Positions 44,948-53,571 of a stretch of 64,000 bases of DNA are shown piece after piece. Position 1 is the first letter of the stretch; every line of letters begins with the position of its first letter. Position numbers and translations under genes: made by a program. Below the pieces are notes generated by a model. That model had not been told where the DNA came from. It made no database searches and was given only the letters and a program-made list of their open reading frames with translations. Source of the DNA: an uncultured Prevotellaceae bacterium (GTDB taxonomy: Bacteria > Bacteroidota > Bacteroidia > Bacteroidales > Muribaculaceae); contig CAMVBJ010000017.1 in the NCBI GenBank assembly GCA_947165675.1, positions 1-64,000 of the forward strand. Direction: 5' to 3'.

Positions 44948-47900
44948 TTATTTCAGTCCGCACTCGCGCATCAGTTCCTCGACTGCGGCCTTGAGTTGCA
45001 GGTCTTCGCCACTGACCACGGTCTCGGGGTTGTTAGCAACCTTGATGTCGGGCTCGAGCTGCGTGTTCTCGAGGTAGTTGCCCTCGGGCAGCAGGTAACC
45101 GATGATGGGGATGCCAAACACGAGTGACGAGTCTTGCAGCCTCTCCCAGGAGACGCTGCTCATGGTGCCGGGAACAGGCATACCCACGAGCTTGCCCAGC
45201 TTGTCGTGGCTGTAAACCCAGGGTGTACCGTGGGCGTTGCTGTAATTGGCCTCGCATTGCAGCATGATGCTGGGCTTGTTCCAGCGGCGGCTGGGCATGT
45301 CACAGGCCTCGCGGCCACGCACCACCTGGGTGAAATACTTCTTGCCGCTGAAGAACATCTCGATGTCCTCATGCAGGCGGCCACCGCCGTTGAAGCGGGT
45401 GTCGATCACGATGCCGTCGCGCTTGTTGTACTTGCCCAGCACGTCGCTATAGAGGTCACGGAAGCTGGCGTCGTTCATCGACTCCAGGTGCACATAACCC
45501 AAGCGGCCACCCGACAAGCTGTCAACAATCTGGGCATTGCGCTTTACCCAGCGCTTGTACATCAGGTCACTCAAGGCTCCCTTGCTGATGGGCTTCACCA
45601 CCTCTTCCCAGCGCTTGCCGGTCTTGGGATTGTAGAGCGAGAGCAGGGTCTTCTTGCCAGTCTGGCCATTCAGCAGCTCGGTATAGTCATTTTCCTCGTC
45701 GATGGCTGTGCCGTTAATCTTCTCCAGGATAGTACCGGGCTTGATCTGGCTCTTGGCCTTGGCCAGGGGACCATCCGCGATAATCTCGTCAATCTTCAGA
45801 CCGTTACCAGTGTAGTTCCAGTCATAGATGAGACCCAAGTCGGAAGTCGTCTCGCCTCCGTTGGGATAATAACGGCCACCAGTATGGGAAGCATTCAGCT
45901 CGCCCAGGAGCTCACTCAACAGGTTAGCGAAGTCCTGGTTGTTGTTGATGTGGGGCAGGAACTTGCGGTAGGTCTCCACATTAGCCTTCCAGTCACAGCC
46001 GTGGTAGGTGAGGTTGTAGAAGCGCTTCTCGATCTGCTTGTCCACGTGGTTGAACATGTATTCACGCTCGGCAAACAGATCCATCTTCATGTCAGCAGTA
46101 TAGGTGATAGGAGTAAGTTTGTCACTGGCTACCGCGAGCTTCTGCATCTTGCTGCCACCCAACACAAACAGCGTCTTGCCGTCCTTGCTGGCCTGGATAT
46201 CGGCGCCACCGCCACCCATTTTGTTCAACAGCTTGGTCTCATGCTTGCGCAGGTCCATCTTCCACAGGTCATAACCGCTCTCAAATGCCGAGAGATAGTA
46301 CAGCGACTCACCGTCAGGCGTGATCATGCAGCCCGAGATGTTACTCGAGTTGGGGGTAACACGCACGATGCGGTCCTCGATACCATCCAGTTCCACCTTG
46401 ACGGACTTGTCATCGGCCTTGGGCGCAGCAGCGGCTTTGCCTTTCTTCTTGCTGTTCTTAGCAGCCTCGGCGGCCTTATCCTCGGCCTTCTTAGCCTCCT
46501 TTTCGGCCTCGGTCAGCAATTCGTAGTCCTCCTTGTTGAGGTTATAGCGGTCGAGAGCCTCCTGGTTGACAAAGGCCAGGAAGACGTCGTCCTGAGAGCC
46601 CCACGAGGCATGGCTGCGCATACCATAACGGTTGCTGCGGAACATGATGGCGTTACCTTCCATGACCCAACGGGGATCCTCGCTGATGTAGGCGCTACCC
46701 GTGATGTTGGTAATCTTGCCACCAGTGGCAGGAACAATGCCGATGTCGGTGTAGGGGTCGCGCTGGTTACCGATGAACTCGAGGGCAAACCACTTGCCAT
46801 CGGGTGACCAGGAGTAGTTAAATTCGCCGTTAGTCTCATACCATGTCGAGCCGTCGGTCACTTGGGTTACCTGCTTGGTCTTGAGGTCAAGCACCTTGAG
46901 GCTGAAGCGGTCCTCAATGAAGGCCAGCTTCTTGCCGTCGGGCGACAGGCATGGACGGGTGCGCTCAACGGTAGTCGAGGGCAACAGGATTTCTTCCTTG
47001 ATGAGGGTTGCATTGGCAAAGTTCGGGTCATCCTTGCGCTCGATAGTGGCCAGGACAAGCTGCCAGTTGCCGTTGCGCTCGGTGGCATAGGCCAGTGTGC
47101 GGTTGTCGGCGCCCCACGATACCCAGTTCTCGGCCTCGGGAGTGCTGGTGATGCGCTTGGTGGTGTTATATTCTACCGATGTCACAAAGACCTCGCCGCG
47201 AACGACAAAGGCCACCATCTTGCCGTCGGGCGAGACGGCAGCATCGGTAGCGCCACGGGAAAATGACAAGCGCTGAATCTGGTCGCTATCGTCGTGCCAC
47301 AGGCTGACGTTCACCTTGCTGGGCTGACCGCCCTGACGCATGGTATAGAGTTCACCATCCTGAGTAAAGCACAGGGTGCCGTTGTCAGCAATCGACAGGA
47401 AACGCACGGGATTGACCGTGAAGTTGGTCTCGGCCTTAAGTTGGCTGGGGCGGTCGAGGGGCATCGAATAGACGTTCATCGAGCCACCATTACGCTCACT
47501 CAGGAAATAGACGGTCTTGCCATCGGGGCTGAGAACGGGATTGCGGTCCTCGCCGCCGATGTTGGTCAGGTTAGTATGCTTCTTGGTCTTGGCATCATAG
47601 CACCAGATGTCGCGTGTGATCGACGAGGTGTGATGCTTGCGGTACTCGTCCTCACCGCCCTTGCGGTCCTGATACACGAAGTAGTCACCGGTCTTGTTCC
47701 ATGTGATATACTCGGCGGGAGTGCCCAGCTCGCGGGTGGAGCGGCCACCCTCGACGGGCACCTTATAGACCTCGGTCAAGCGGCCACTCGGGAAGAGCAT
47801 GCTGCTGGCGGGATCCTGAATGGAAGCGCTATAGTAGATGTACTTGCCGTCGGGACTGAAAGTCCACGGGGTCTCGGCAGCGCTGTTGCGCGTCAAGCGC

Positions 47901-48199
47901 TTGGGCTGACCACCGGTCGAGGGCATCACATAGATGTCGTTATTGCCCTTGCGGTCGCTGGCAAAGGCCAGCGTAGCGCCGTCGGGTGACCACACGGGCA
48001 TGGATTCATAACTCGACTGTGAGGTCAATTGCACAGCCTGTCCGCCAGCAGCGGGAACGACATAGATGTCACCCTTGTAGCAGAACGCGATCTTGTTACC
48101 GTCAGGCGAGATGCTCGCATAACGCATCCACAACGGCGTGTCGGCCATCGCGGTCATCGCCGTCACTGCGGCGAGAGAGAGCAAGATTTTTTTCATCAT
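44948..48199 (-). CDS. Tricorn-like S41 family serine protease
   Basis: I use the ATG at 48199; the TTG at 48232 in the track overlaps the promoter box. This protein of about 1083 residues has a signal peptide (SLAAVTAMTAMA). WD40/PD40 beta-propeller repeats follow (about 20-330 and 330-580; repeated SPDGK motifs). A charged insertion, a PDZ-like domain (about 740-830) and an S41 protease domain (about 860-1080) come next. The catalytic serine lies in the stretch CEANYSNAHGTPW. Tricorn-like proteases degrade oligopeptides; this exported form should act in the periplasm or at the surface. Confidence 0.9.
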   Translation of the reverse strand: MMKKILLSLAAVTAMTAMADTPLWMRYASISPDGNKIAFCYKGDIYVVPAAGGQAVQLTSQSSYESMPVWSPDGATLAFASDRKGNNDIYVMPSTGGQPKRLTRNSAAETPWTFSPDGKYIYYSASIQDPASSMLFPSGRLTEVYKVPVEGGRSTRELGTPAEYITWNKTGDYFVYQDRKGGEDEYRKHHTSSITRDIWCYDAKTKKHTNLTNIGGEDRNPVLSPDGKTVYFLSERNGGSMNVYSMPLDRPSQLKAETNFTVNPVRFLSIADNGTLCFTQDGELYTMRQGGQPSKVNVSLWHDDSDQIQRLSFSRGATDAAVSPDGKMVAFVVRGEVFVTSVEYNTTKRITSTPEAENWVSWGADNRTLAYATERNGNWQLVLATIERKDDPNFANATLIKEEILLPSTTVERTRPCLSPDGKKLAFIEDRFSLKVLDLKTKQVTQVTDGSTWYETNGEFNYSWSPDGKWFALEFIGNQRDPYTDIGIVPATGGKITNITGSAYISEDPRWVMEGNAIMFRSNRYGMRSHASWGSQDDVFLAFVNQEALDRYNLNKEDYELLTEAEKEAKKAEDKAAEAAKNSKKKGKAAAAPKADDKSVKVELDGIEDRIVRVTPNSSNISGCMITPDGESLYYLSAFESGYDLWKMDLRKHETKLLNKMGGGGADIQASKDGKTLFVLGGSKMQKLAVASDKLTPITYTADMKMDLFAEREYMFNHVDKQIEKRFYNLTYHGCDWKANVETYRKFLPHINNNQDFANLLSELLGELNASHTGGRYYPNGGETTSDLGLIYDWNYTGNGLKIDEIIADGPLAKAKSQIKPGTILEKINGTAIDEENDYTELLNGQTGKKTLLSLYNPKTGKRWEEVVKPISKGALSDLMYKRWVKRNAQIVDSLSGGRLGYVHLESMNDASFRDLYSDVLGKYNKRDGIVIDTRFNGGGRLHEDIEMFFSGKKYFTQVVRGREACDMPSRRWNKPSIMLQCEANYSNAHGTPWVYSHDKLGKLVGMPVPGTMSSVSWERLQDSSLVFGIPIIGYLLPEGNYLENTQLEPDIKVANNPETVVSGEDLQLKAAVEELMRECGLK

Positions 48200-48229
48200 G
48201 ATTTTATAATTTGATTGGGTTTTATCCTG

Positions 48230-48237
48230 CAAATTTA
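48230..48237 (-). promoter_or_regulatory. -7 box for the S41 protease gene
   Basis: TAAATTTG on the minus strand lies 30 bases before the ATG at 48199 and overlaps the TTG at 48232. No strong -33 element is seen. Confidence 0.5.
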
Positions 48238-48315
48238 CAAAAAAGTCGGCACGTGACCCACATCTTAAACAATAAATCTCCCAAAATGGCCAAGTTTATA
48301 AAGTTTATAAATGCT

Positions 48316-48355
48316 GCCAGCCGCTGTGTCCTGATCATCGGTAACAGCGGCTGGC
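48316..48355 (-). terminator. Hairpin after the DUF2059 gene
   Basis: GCCAGCCGCTGT pairs perfectly with ACAGCGGCTGGC around a 16-base loop, 20 bases after the stop codon. T-rich sequence follows on the minus strand at some distance. Confidence 0.6.
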
Positions 48356-48375
48356 GGATATGGGGTACGAGAGAA

Positions 48376-49287
48376 TCACTTGCCAGGATCCTCCTCACTG
48401 TCTCCCAGCAGTGCCTTGTAGAATTCTAACGAGACCCTGGGATCCTCGCTGAGTTTTGCGCCATGTTCCTTCATCCAATCCACGTAGTTCAGATTTTGAG
48501 TAGCCGTTTGAGTGGCTTCATCATCGGAGCCGGCGTAAGTCATCAATTTGCTATAAGCCTGATTGGAATAGAGTTTTGCAGCATAATCAATATCTTCAAG
48601 AGTCAGATTGCCGTAAGCGCTATTCAGCAATATCGCGGGCAGGCTCTTTAATATCATGTCCTTAGCATCCTCAGTCGCCTCTGTCAAGTCGGGATCAATA
48701 GAGGTGGATTGATCCATCCTCTTGATCATTGCTTCCTTCATGCTCTTGACCACAGGCGACTCCAGCATCACTTTATTGAATTTTTCGGCATAAGCGGGGT
48801 CGATGTCGGGATTGGGTTGAACAGTCTGCAGACGTTCAGCCATTCCTGTATCCTTGTACACGCCTTCGGAAGCATTCTTCATCATTTCCATGAGCGGCTC
48901 CATCAAGTAAGCAACAAAATCAACCATCCACGCCTTCTGGCGGACTTCAAAGGCCTTATACTCGGGCATAGCATACAACGAAGATAATTCTTTCAAGTCG
49001 ACCTCGGTCATGCCGCAGGATTTCAACAAGGGCACGGAAATGTCCAGATAGACCTCATCAAGGCGTTCATCTATAAAACGCTTTGTCAACTGGTCAATGT
49101 CCACATCACCGCTCCTGTCAAACAACATGCTCATCGTTGTAACGAGCGACTTGGCATTCTCGAATTGGCCACTAACTGCCATAAAGTCCTTCACAGCCTC
49201 GCGGTAACTGTCCTGAGCATTGCTGCTGGCGGCAACCATCATCGCAAACAGCACAATAAGTAATACTGGTCTTTTCATAATATTCAT
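48376..49287 (-). CDS. Exported DUF2059 family protein
   Basis: This 303-residue protein has a signal peptide (VLLIVLFAMMVAASSNAQ). The helical mature part matches DUF2059 twice in loose form (about 60-140 and 180-250; SLYAMPEYKAFE and KLYSNQAYSKLMTYA). DUF2059 proteins are periplasmic and of unknown role. An alternative ATG lies three codons in (MKRPVLLIV). The gene has its own promoter and terminator. Confidence 0.8.
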   Translation of the reverse strand: MNIMKRPVLLIVLFAMMVAASSNAQDSYREAVKDFMAVSGQFENAKSLVTTMSMLFDRSGDVDIDQLTKRFIDERLDEVYLDISVPLLKSCGMTEVDLKELSSLYAMPEYKAFEVRQKAWMVDFVAYLMEPLMEMMKNASEGVYKDTGMAERLQTVQPNPDIDPAYAEKFNKVMLESPVVKSMKEAMIKRMDQSTSIDPDLTEATEDAKDMILKSLPAILLNSAYGNLTLEDIDYAAKLYSNQAYSKLMTYAGSDDEATQTATQNLNYVDWMKEHGAKLSEDPRVSLEFYKALLGDSEEDPGK

Positions 49288-49323
49288 CTTTTATTAGGTT
49301 TAACATCATTCTCATTCTTGTCG

Positions 49324-49355
49324 CAAAGATATATAACTTTTTTTTTGTACCGCAA
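49324..49355 (-). promoter_or_regulatory. Promoter of the DUF2059 gene
   Basis: On the minus strand, TATCTTTG (49324-49331) lies 21 bases after TTG (49353-49355), and 36 bases before the start codon. Confidence 0.55.
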
Positions 49356-49480
49356 TATCCAGTGATTTTTTGGGGGATAACTATTCGCCTAATACGCATA
49401 ATTACCAATTCAGGCCAGGTCGCTGAATAGATATTTTTAAGGTCGTAATATAAAATAACATTAAAATTCCCCGCTTTCAG

Positions 49481-49511
49481 TTTGCGCCACCAGAAAATGT
49501 TCCTAACTTTG
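49481..49511 (+). promoter_or_regulatory. Promoter of the DUF1573-MeaB operon
   Basis: TTTG (49481-49484), exactly 19 bases, then TAACTTTG (49504-49511). The ATG at 49545 is 33 bases downstream, which supports it over the TTG at 49539. Confidence 0.75.
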
Positions 49512-49544
49512 CAGATTAGACTTAAAACCAATAGATAATTGACA

Positions 49545-49937
49545 ATGACTAAACGTTTTTTTATAGCGGTTGTTGCAGTGTTCATGGTGGCACTGAGCGC
49601 CGTGGCCGACGGCAAACAGGCCGAAGCCACTTTCTCGATCAAGAGTCACGACTTCGGCACCATCCAGGAGGCTAAGGGTCCTGTAAGTTGCACCTTTGAG
49701 TTCACCAACACGGGCGACAAGCCGCTGTTGATCATCGATGCGACAGCATCCTGCGGTTGCACCCGTCCCGAGTATCCCTCCAAGCCCATCAAGCCAGGCA
49801 AGAAGGGCAAAATCAAGGTGACTTATAGCCCCATCGGACGCCCCGGCGCTTTCAAGAAGACCGTTAAGGTCAAGACCAACGGCAAGGAGCGCACAACCAC
49901 ACTGCACATCCAGGGCACCGTCATTCCCAAGAAATAG
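49545..49937 (+). CDS. Exported single-domain DUF1573 protein
   Basis: This 130-residue protein (ATG at 49545) has a signal peptide followed by one DUF1573 beta domain: HDFGTIQEAKGPVSCTFEF, then DATASCGCTRPEYPS and PIGRPGAFKKTVKV. The SCGCT motif is typical of the family. DUF1573 is an immunoglobulin-like or ASH-type fold of unknown function, found mostly in exported Bacteroidetes proteins. The gene is followed two bases later by a larger DUF1573 protein. Confidence 0.9.
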   Translation: MTKRFFIAVVAVFMVALSAVADGKQAEATFSIKSHDFGTIQEAKGPVSCTFEFTNTGDKPLLIIDATASCGCTRPEYPSKPIKPGKKGKIKVTYSPIGRPGAFKKTVKVKTNGKERTTTLHIQGTVIPKK

Positions 49938-49939
49938 AA

Positions 49940-51043
49940 GTGATACGGGCGTTGTACATAGTGACATTGCTTGTCACAACTGTGATTTCGCTTGCCGCTC
50001 AGCCCCAGGCTACATGGCTTGAACGCAAGCATGACTTCGCCGTATTCAAGGAACAGGACGGCAAGGTCACCTGCCAGATGAGGTTGGTGAACTCGGGTAA
50101 CCAGCCATTGCTTATTGTCAAAGCCCAGGCTGGATGTGGCTGTACCGGGGTCCATTACCCCGAAGAGGCCATCGCCCCTGGCGACACAGCGACTGTGAGC
50201 ATCACCTACAATCCATCGGGAAGGCCAGGACAGTTCACCAAGCAGGTACTGATTTTCACCAACACCACGCCCAAGCGCTCCATCCTGGAAATTACCGGAA
50301 ACGTCATTCCCACCGAATCGACACTCAACAAGCAGTACCCGCTACAAGCCGGGGCCTTGCGCATCAGCCAGCGCGACATCCCCATGGGGGAACTCGTCAA
50401 GGGCAAGAACAAGACCGAATACCTGAGCGCCTATAATGCCTCGACCGACACATTGCTGGTGAGCGTGCAGGGTGGCAACTCCCACATCAAGCCCGCTGTC
50501 GTCCCCGACACGGTGCCACCGGCCAAGGTCACGGCTCTCACCGTACATTACCTATCGGGCAATGCGCCCCTGTGGGGACTGAACACCGACACGTTGACGC
50601 TTTCCTGTCAACCATTGAGGGCAACATCAGCAACTTCGGCTGGAGAGGCTGACATCCACGTGATGGCCCAAGTCATCGAGTCATTTGACAACCTCACCGA
50701 CCAACAACGCGCCTGCGCCCCCATCATCTCAGTGGACTGCGGTGACCGACTTGACTTCGGGACCCTGACAGCGGGCGAAGTGGCAACGTGCACCTTCACC
50801 ATCACCAATAGGGGCAAGGATAAACTGACCCTGCGCCGGCTGTGGGCACCCGATGGCGAAGGTGTCACCATCAAGGCCGACAAGCAGGAAATCAAGCATG
50901 GCAAGAAGGCACAGGTCACGGTAAGCATTGACACATCCTTCCAGCACGGCGACATACTTAACGTGCCCATCACGCTGATGAGTAATGACCCCGATTCTCC
51001 ACGGGTCATCATTCGGCTGGTAGGCATCATCGATAAGAAATAA
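49940..51043 (+). CDS. Exported protein with two or three DUF1573-like domains
   Basis: This 367-residue protein starts with GTG two bases after the previous stop. A signal peptide precedes one clear DUF1573 domain (about 25-125; KHDFAVFKEQDGKVTCQMRL, AGCGCTGVHYPEE) that closely resembles the single-domain neighbour. A degenerate beta region (about 130-250) and a further DUF1573-like unit (about 255-365, LDFGTLTAGEVATCTFTITN) that lacks the CGC motif complete it. The tandem pair looks like a duplication. MeaB follows after 15 bases. Confidence 0.85.
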   Translation: MIRALYIVTLLVTTVISLAAQPQATWLERKHDFAVFKEQDGKVTCQMRLVNSGNQPLLIVKAQAGCGCTGVHYPEEAIAPGDTATVSITYNPSGRPGQFTKQVLIFTNTTPKRSILEITGNVIPTESTLNKQYPLQAGALRISQRDIPMGELVKGKNKTEYLSAYNASTDTLLVSVQGGNSHIKPAVVPDTVPPAKVTALTVHYLSGNAPLWGLNTDTLTLSCQPLRATSATSAGEADIHVMAQVIESFDNLTDQQRACAPIISVDCGDRLDFGTLTAGEVATCTFTITNRGKDKLTLRRLWAPDGEGVTIKADKQEIKHGKKAQVTVSIDTSFQHGDILNVPITLMSNDPDSPRVIIRLVGIIDKK

Positions 51044-51057
51044 CATAGAAAATATAT

Positions 51058-52212
51058 ATGGCAGACAAAACGAGAATCATACAGCACACCGAGGAATGTC
51101 CCAGCATGAATCATCCCGAAAATGATGACCAGTTTGCTGGATTGCAAGTCAATAGCGGCGTCGAGCAGCCGCCCATTGTTAATCCTTACCTCAAGCGCAA
51201 GCGCAAACCACAGTTGACGCCCGCCGAATATGTTGAGGGCATACGCAAGGGCAACCGTGCCGTGCTTGGGCAGGCGGTAACCCTGGTCGAGAGCCGCAAC
51301 GCCGAGCACCAGATCATCGCCCAAGAGGTCATCGAGAAGTGCCTGCCCTACACGGGCAACTCGCGCCGCATCGGCATCACTGGCGTGCCTGGAGCGGGCA
51401 AGAGCACATCGATTGACTCCTTCGGCATGCACGTCATCAAGCAGGGGCACAAACTCGCCGTCCTGGCCATCGACCCCAGCAGTGAACGCTCCAAGGGGTC
51501 CATCCTGGGCGACAAGACGCGCATGGAGCGCTTGGCCATCGAGCCCGACGTGTTTATCCGCCCTTCCCCCTCGGCAGGTTCGCTGGGCGGTGTGGCACGC
51601 AAGACGCGCGAGACCATCGTGCTGTGTGAGGCAGCCGGCTACGACACCATCTTTGTCGAGACCGTCGGCGTGGGACAGAGCGAAATCGCCGTCCACTCGA
51701 TGGTGGACTACTTCCTGCTCATCCAGCTTGCAGGAACCGGCGACGAGCTGCAAGGCATCAAGCGTGGCATCATGGAGATGGCCGACGGCATCGTCATCAA
51801 CAAGTGTGACGGTGACAACGTGGAGCGCGCCAAACTGGCTGCAGCCCAGTTCCGCAACGCCCTGCACCTCTATCCCCTACCCCCCAGCGGTTTCTTGCCC
51901 GAAGTCATTACCTACTCGGGCTACTACGACCTGAACATCGATGGCGTGTGGGACATGATTGATCGCTACTTCAAGCACGTTAAGGAGAGTGGCTACTTTG
52001 ACGAGAAACGCCATGAACAGGAGCGCTACTGGATGCGTGAGACCATCAACGAGCAGTTGCTGGCACGATTCTACTTTGACCCCGAAATCGAACGTCTGCT
52101 CTCCATCAAGGAGGACACCGTGCTGGCGGGCAAGCAGACCTCCTTTGTCGCTGCCAGCGATGTGCTCAACTTCTACTACAGCAAGATTATTCACGAACAT
52201 AACAAGTCATGA
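51058..52212 (+). CDS. meaB: Methylmalonyl-CoA mutase-associated GTPase MeaB
   Basis: This 384-residue G-protein chaperone protects and reloads adenosylcobalamin-dependent methylmalonyl-CoA mutase. The Walker A motif is in GITGVPGAGKSTSIDSF (about 102), with DPSSERSKGSILGDKTRM, DTIFVETVGVGQSE and VINKCDGDN (G4) after it, a series typical of MeaB/ArgK. An N-terminal extension of about 40 residues precedes the family start (PQLTPAEYVEGIRKGNR). The mutase genes are not in this window; the adenosyltransferase at 33427 supplies the cofactor. Confidence 0.95.
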   Translation: MADKTRIIQHTEECPSMNHPENDDQFAGLQVNSGVEQPPIVNPYLKRKRKPQLTPAEYVEGIRKGNRAVLGQAVTLVESRNAEHQIIAQEVIEKCLPYTGNSRRIGITGVPGAGKSTSIDSFGMHVIKQGHKLAVLAIDPSSERSKGSILGDKTRMERLAIEPDVFIRPSPSAGSLGGVARKTRETIVLCEAAGYDTIFVETVGVGQSEIAVHSMVDYFLLIQLAGTGDELQGIKRGIMEMADGIVINKCDGDNVERAKLAAAQFRNALHLYPLPPSGFLPEVITYSGYYDLNIDGVWDMIDRYFKHVKESGYFDEKRHEQERYWMRETINEQLLARFYFDPEIERLLSIKEDTVLAGKQTSFVAASDVLNFYYSKIIHEHNKS

Positions 52213-52676
52213 AAAAGTTTGCAATCATCTTATCCGTTACGCTTGCAGTACTGCTTTGTTGCCAGTGCGCCACTTCACAGTATGCACGGGCCAAGAAGGG
52301 TGCCAAGTCCATCCCCTTTGTGACCCTGGACAACTACTATGTGCGCAACGACATCGACTGCAGCAAGCAGCAACGGCTCATCATTGACAATGAGCGGGAC
52401 TTTAACGCGGTATTTGGTTATGCGGCTGTCATGGGCGGGCTTCCCACCGACATCAACTGGAAGAAGCAGTTTGTCATTGCGATTATCCTGCCCGAGACCA
52501 ACCGTACAACCAACGTGATTCCTCAAGACGTGAAGCAAAGTCCCGGTAATATCATTTTCAAGTACCAGCTGAACCGTGGTCTCAAAACAGGCTACCGCCA
52601 AGTACCCTTTGCAGCCGTCGCGCTCAACAGAGCCGAGGATCCGCAACAAATTGCAGTATTCTTTATAGAAAAGTAA
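52209..52676 (+). CDS. Small lipoprotein of unknown function
   Basis: This 155-residue protein has a lipobox at LLCCQCATS. The mature part is a compact alpha/beta domain (DNYYVRNDIDCSKQQRLIID and TDINWKKQFVIAIILPETN) that I have seen in other Bacteroidales but cannot name. It overlaps the end of meaB by four bases (ATGA), so it is translationally coupled to it, although no functional link is evident. Confidence 0.65.
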   Translation: MKKFAIILSVTLAVLLCCQCATSQYARAKKGAKSIPFVTLDNYYVRNDIDCSKQQRLIIDNERDFNAVFGYAAVMGGLPTDINWKKQFVIAIILPETNRTTNVIPQDVKQSPGNIIFKYQLNRGLKTGYRQVPFAAVALNRAEDPQQIAVFFIEK

Positions 52677-52688
52677 AAAACCACTGAA

Positions 52689-53210
52689 ATGGAAGGAAAT
52701 TTCTGTTATCGATATCCGCATCCCGCTGTCACGACCGACTGCGTCGTTTTTGGTTACGATGGATTAAAACTCAACGTGCTACTCATCGAACGTGGCAATG
52801 AGCCCTACAAGGGATGCTGGGCGTTCCCTGGTGGATTCCTCAACATCGATGAGGATGCACCCGACGGTGCCCGTCGCGAGTTGTTTGAGGAAACCGGACT
52901 CCATGTGACCAATATCGAGCAACTGGGCGCTTTTGCCACACCCGATCGAGACCCGCGCGAGCGTGTCATCTCAATCGCCTTTTTCACTCTCACTCATGTG
53001 CAGGACGTCAAGGGAGCCGATGATGCCAATGTCGCCCGCTGGTACCCCATCAACCAACTGCCCGAGCTGGCTTTTGACCATCAGGAGATGTTCAACATGG
53101 CATTGCAACGCCTCTCGGATTACCTCAAGCTTAAGACGGGTAACTTCTTCAGCGGTGACTTCTCTTATGAGGAAATCGACATGATTTACTTTGCCACACT
53201 CACACGGTAA
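52689..53210 (+). CDS. NUDIX hydrolase
   Basis: This 173-residue protein contains a complete Nudix box (GGFLNIDEDAPDGARRELF, then EETGL), matching GX5EX7REUXEEXGU. It hydrolyses a nucleoside diphosphate linked to another group. The opening TTDCVVFGYDGLKLNVLLIE resembles the NrtR/ADP-ribose pyrophosphatase group, but the DNA-binding domain of NrtR is absent. It is the last gene of the DUF1573-MeaB run and is followed by a clear terminator. Confidence 0.92.
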   Translation: MEGNFCYRYPHPAVTTDCVVFGYDGLKLNVLLIERGNEPYKGCWAFPGGFLNIDEDAPDGARRELFEETGLHVTNIEQLGAFATPDRDPRERVISIAFFTLTHVQDVKGADDANVARWYPINQLPELAFDHQEMFNMALQRLSDYLKLKTGNFFSGDFSYEEIDMIYFATLTR

Positions 53211-53240
53211 TCACGGCTGGTTAAATTGCTAACAAATGTA

Positions 53241-53277
53241 AAAATTCACAGTAACGGTTGCGTTACTGTGAATTTTT
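53241..53277 (+). terminator. Terminator after the NUDIX gene
   Basis: AAATTCACAGTAACG and CGTTACTGTGAATTT form a perfect 15-bp stem with a GTTG loop and a T run. Confidence 0.9.
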
Positions 53278-53312
53278 GTTAATTATTGACCACTTCGTGT
53301 TAGAAAAGTATG

Positions 53313-53341
53313 TTGTAAAACATATTTTGATACTATCTTTG
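53313..53341 (+). promoter_or_regulatory. Promoter of the candidate small RNA
   Basis: TTG (53313-53315), 18 bases, TATCTTTG (53334-53341), with no protein gene directly downstream. Confidence 0.6.
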
Positions 53342-53344
53342 CAT

Positions 53345-53506
53345 CGGTTTTTCATGGTATTAGTTTTTAAGGTTATGAGAAGTCGAGTGTCGTGAGGCAG
53401 TTGTCTTTCTCAGAAAAAACAGAAAAGAATGTTTTAAGGTTTATGTTAATGGTATTAGAAGGTTAATTAGTTAAGCAATCCCCGACGTGAGTCGAGGATT
53501 TTTTTT
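53345..53506 (+). ncRNA. Candidate small RNA of about 160 nt
   Basis: A transcript would start just after the promoter at 53313-53341 and end at an intrinsic terminator (ATCCCCGAC, loop GTGA, GTCGAGGAT, eight T). It contains only a 13-codon open frame (MVLVFKVMRSRVS) that has no clear leader. Its middle is A- and U-rich with a GUGUCGUGAGGCAGUUGUC segment that can fold. This accounts for most of the 361-base gap between the NUDIX and DUF3298 genes. Family membership is unknown; it could also be a leader attenuated before the DUF3298 gene. Confidence 0.6.
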
Positions 53507-53539
53507 GCCCTTACCTGAAGAGTTATTGGCAATAATCGT

Positions 53540-53547
53540 TACCTTTG
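53540..53547 (+). promoter_or_regulatory. -7 box for the DUF3298 lipoprotein gene
   Basis: TACCTTTG lies 24 bases before the ATG at 53572. A -33 element is not clear. Confidence 0.5.
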
Positions 53548-53571
53548 CAACCCACAACACTAAACAACTGA

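Noticed and set aside
45134-46807. 557-residue plus-strand ORF
   Set aside because: It is antisense to the tricorn-like protease. No family resemblance is seen.
50608-51867. 419-residue minus-strand ORF
   Set aside because: It is antisense to the DUF1573 and meaB genes.
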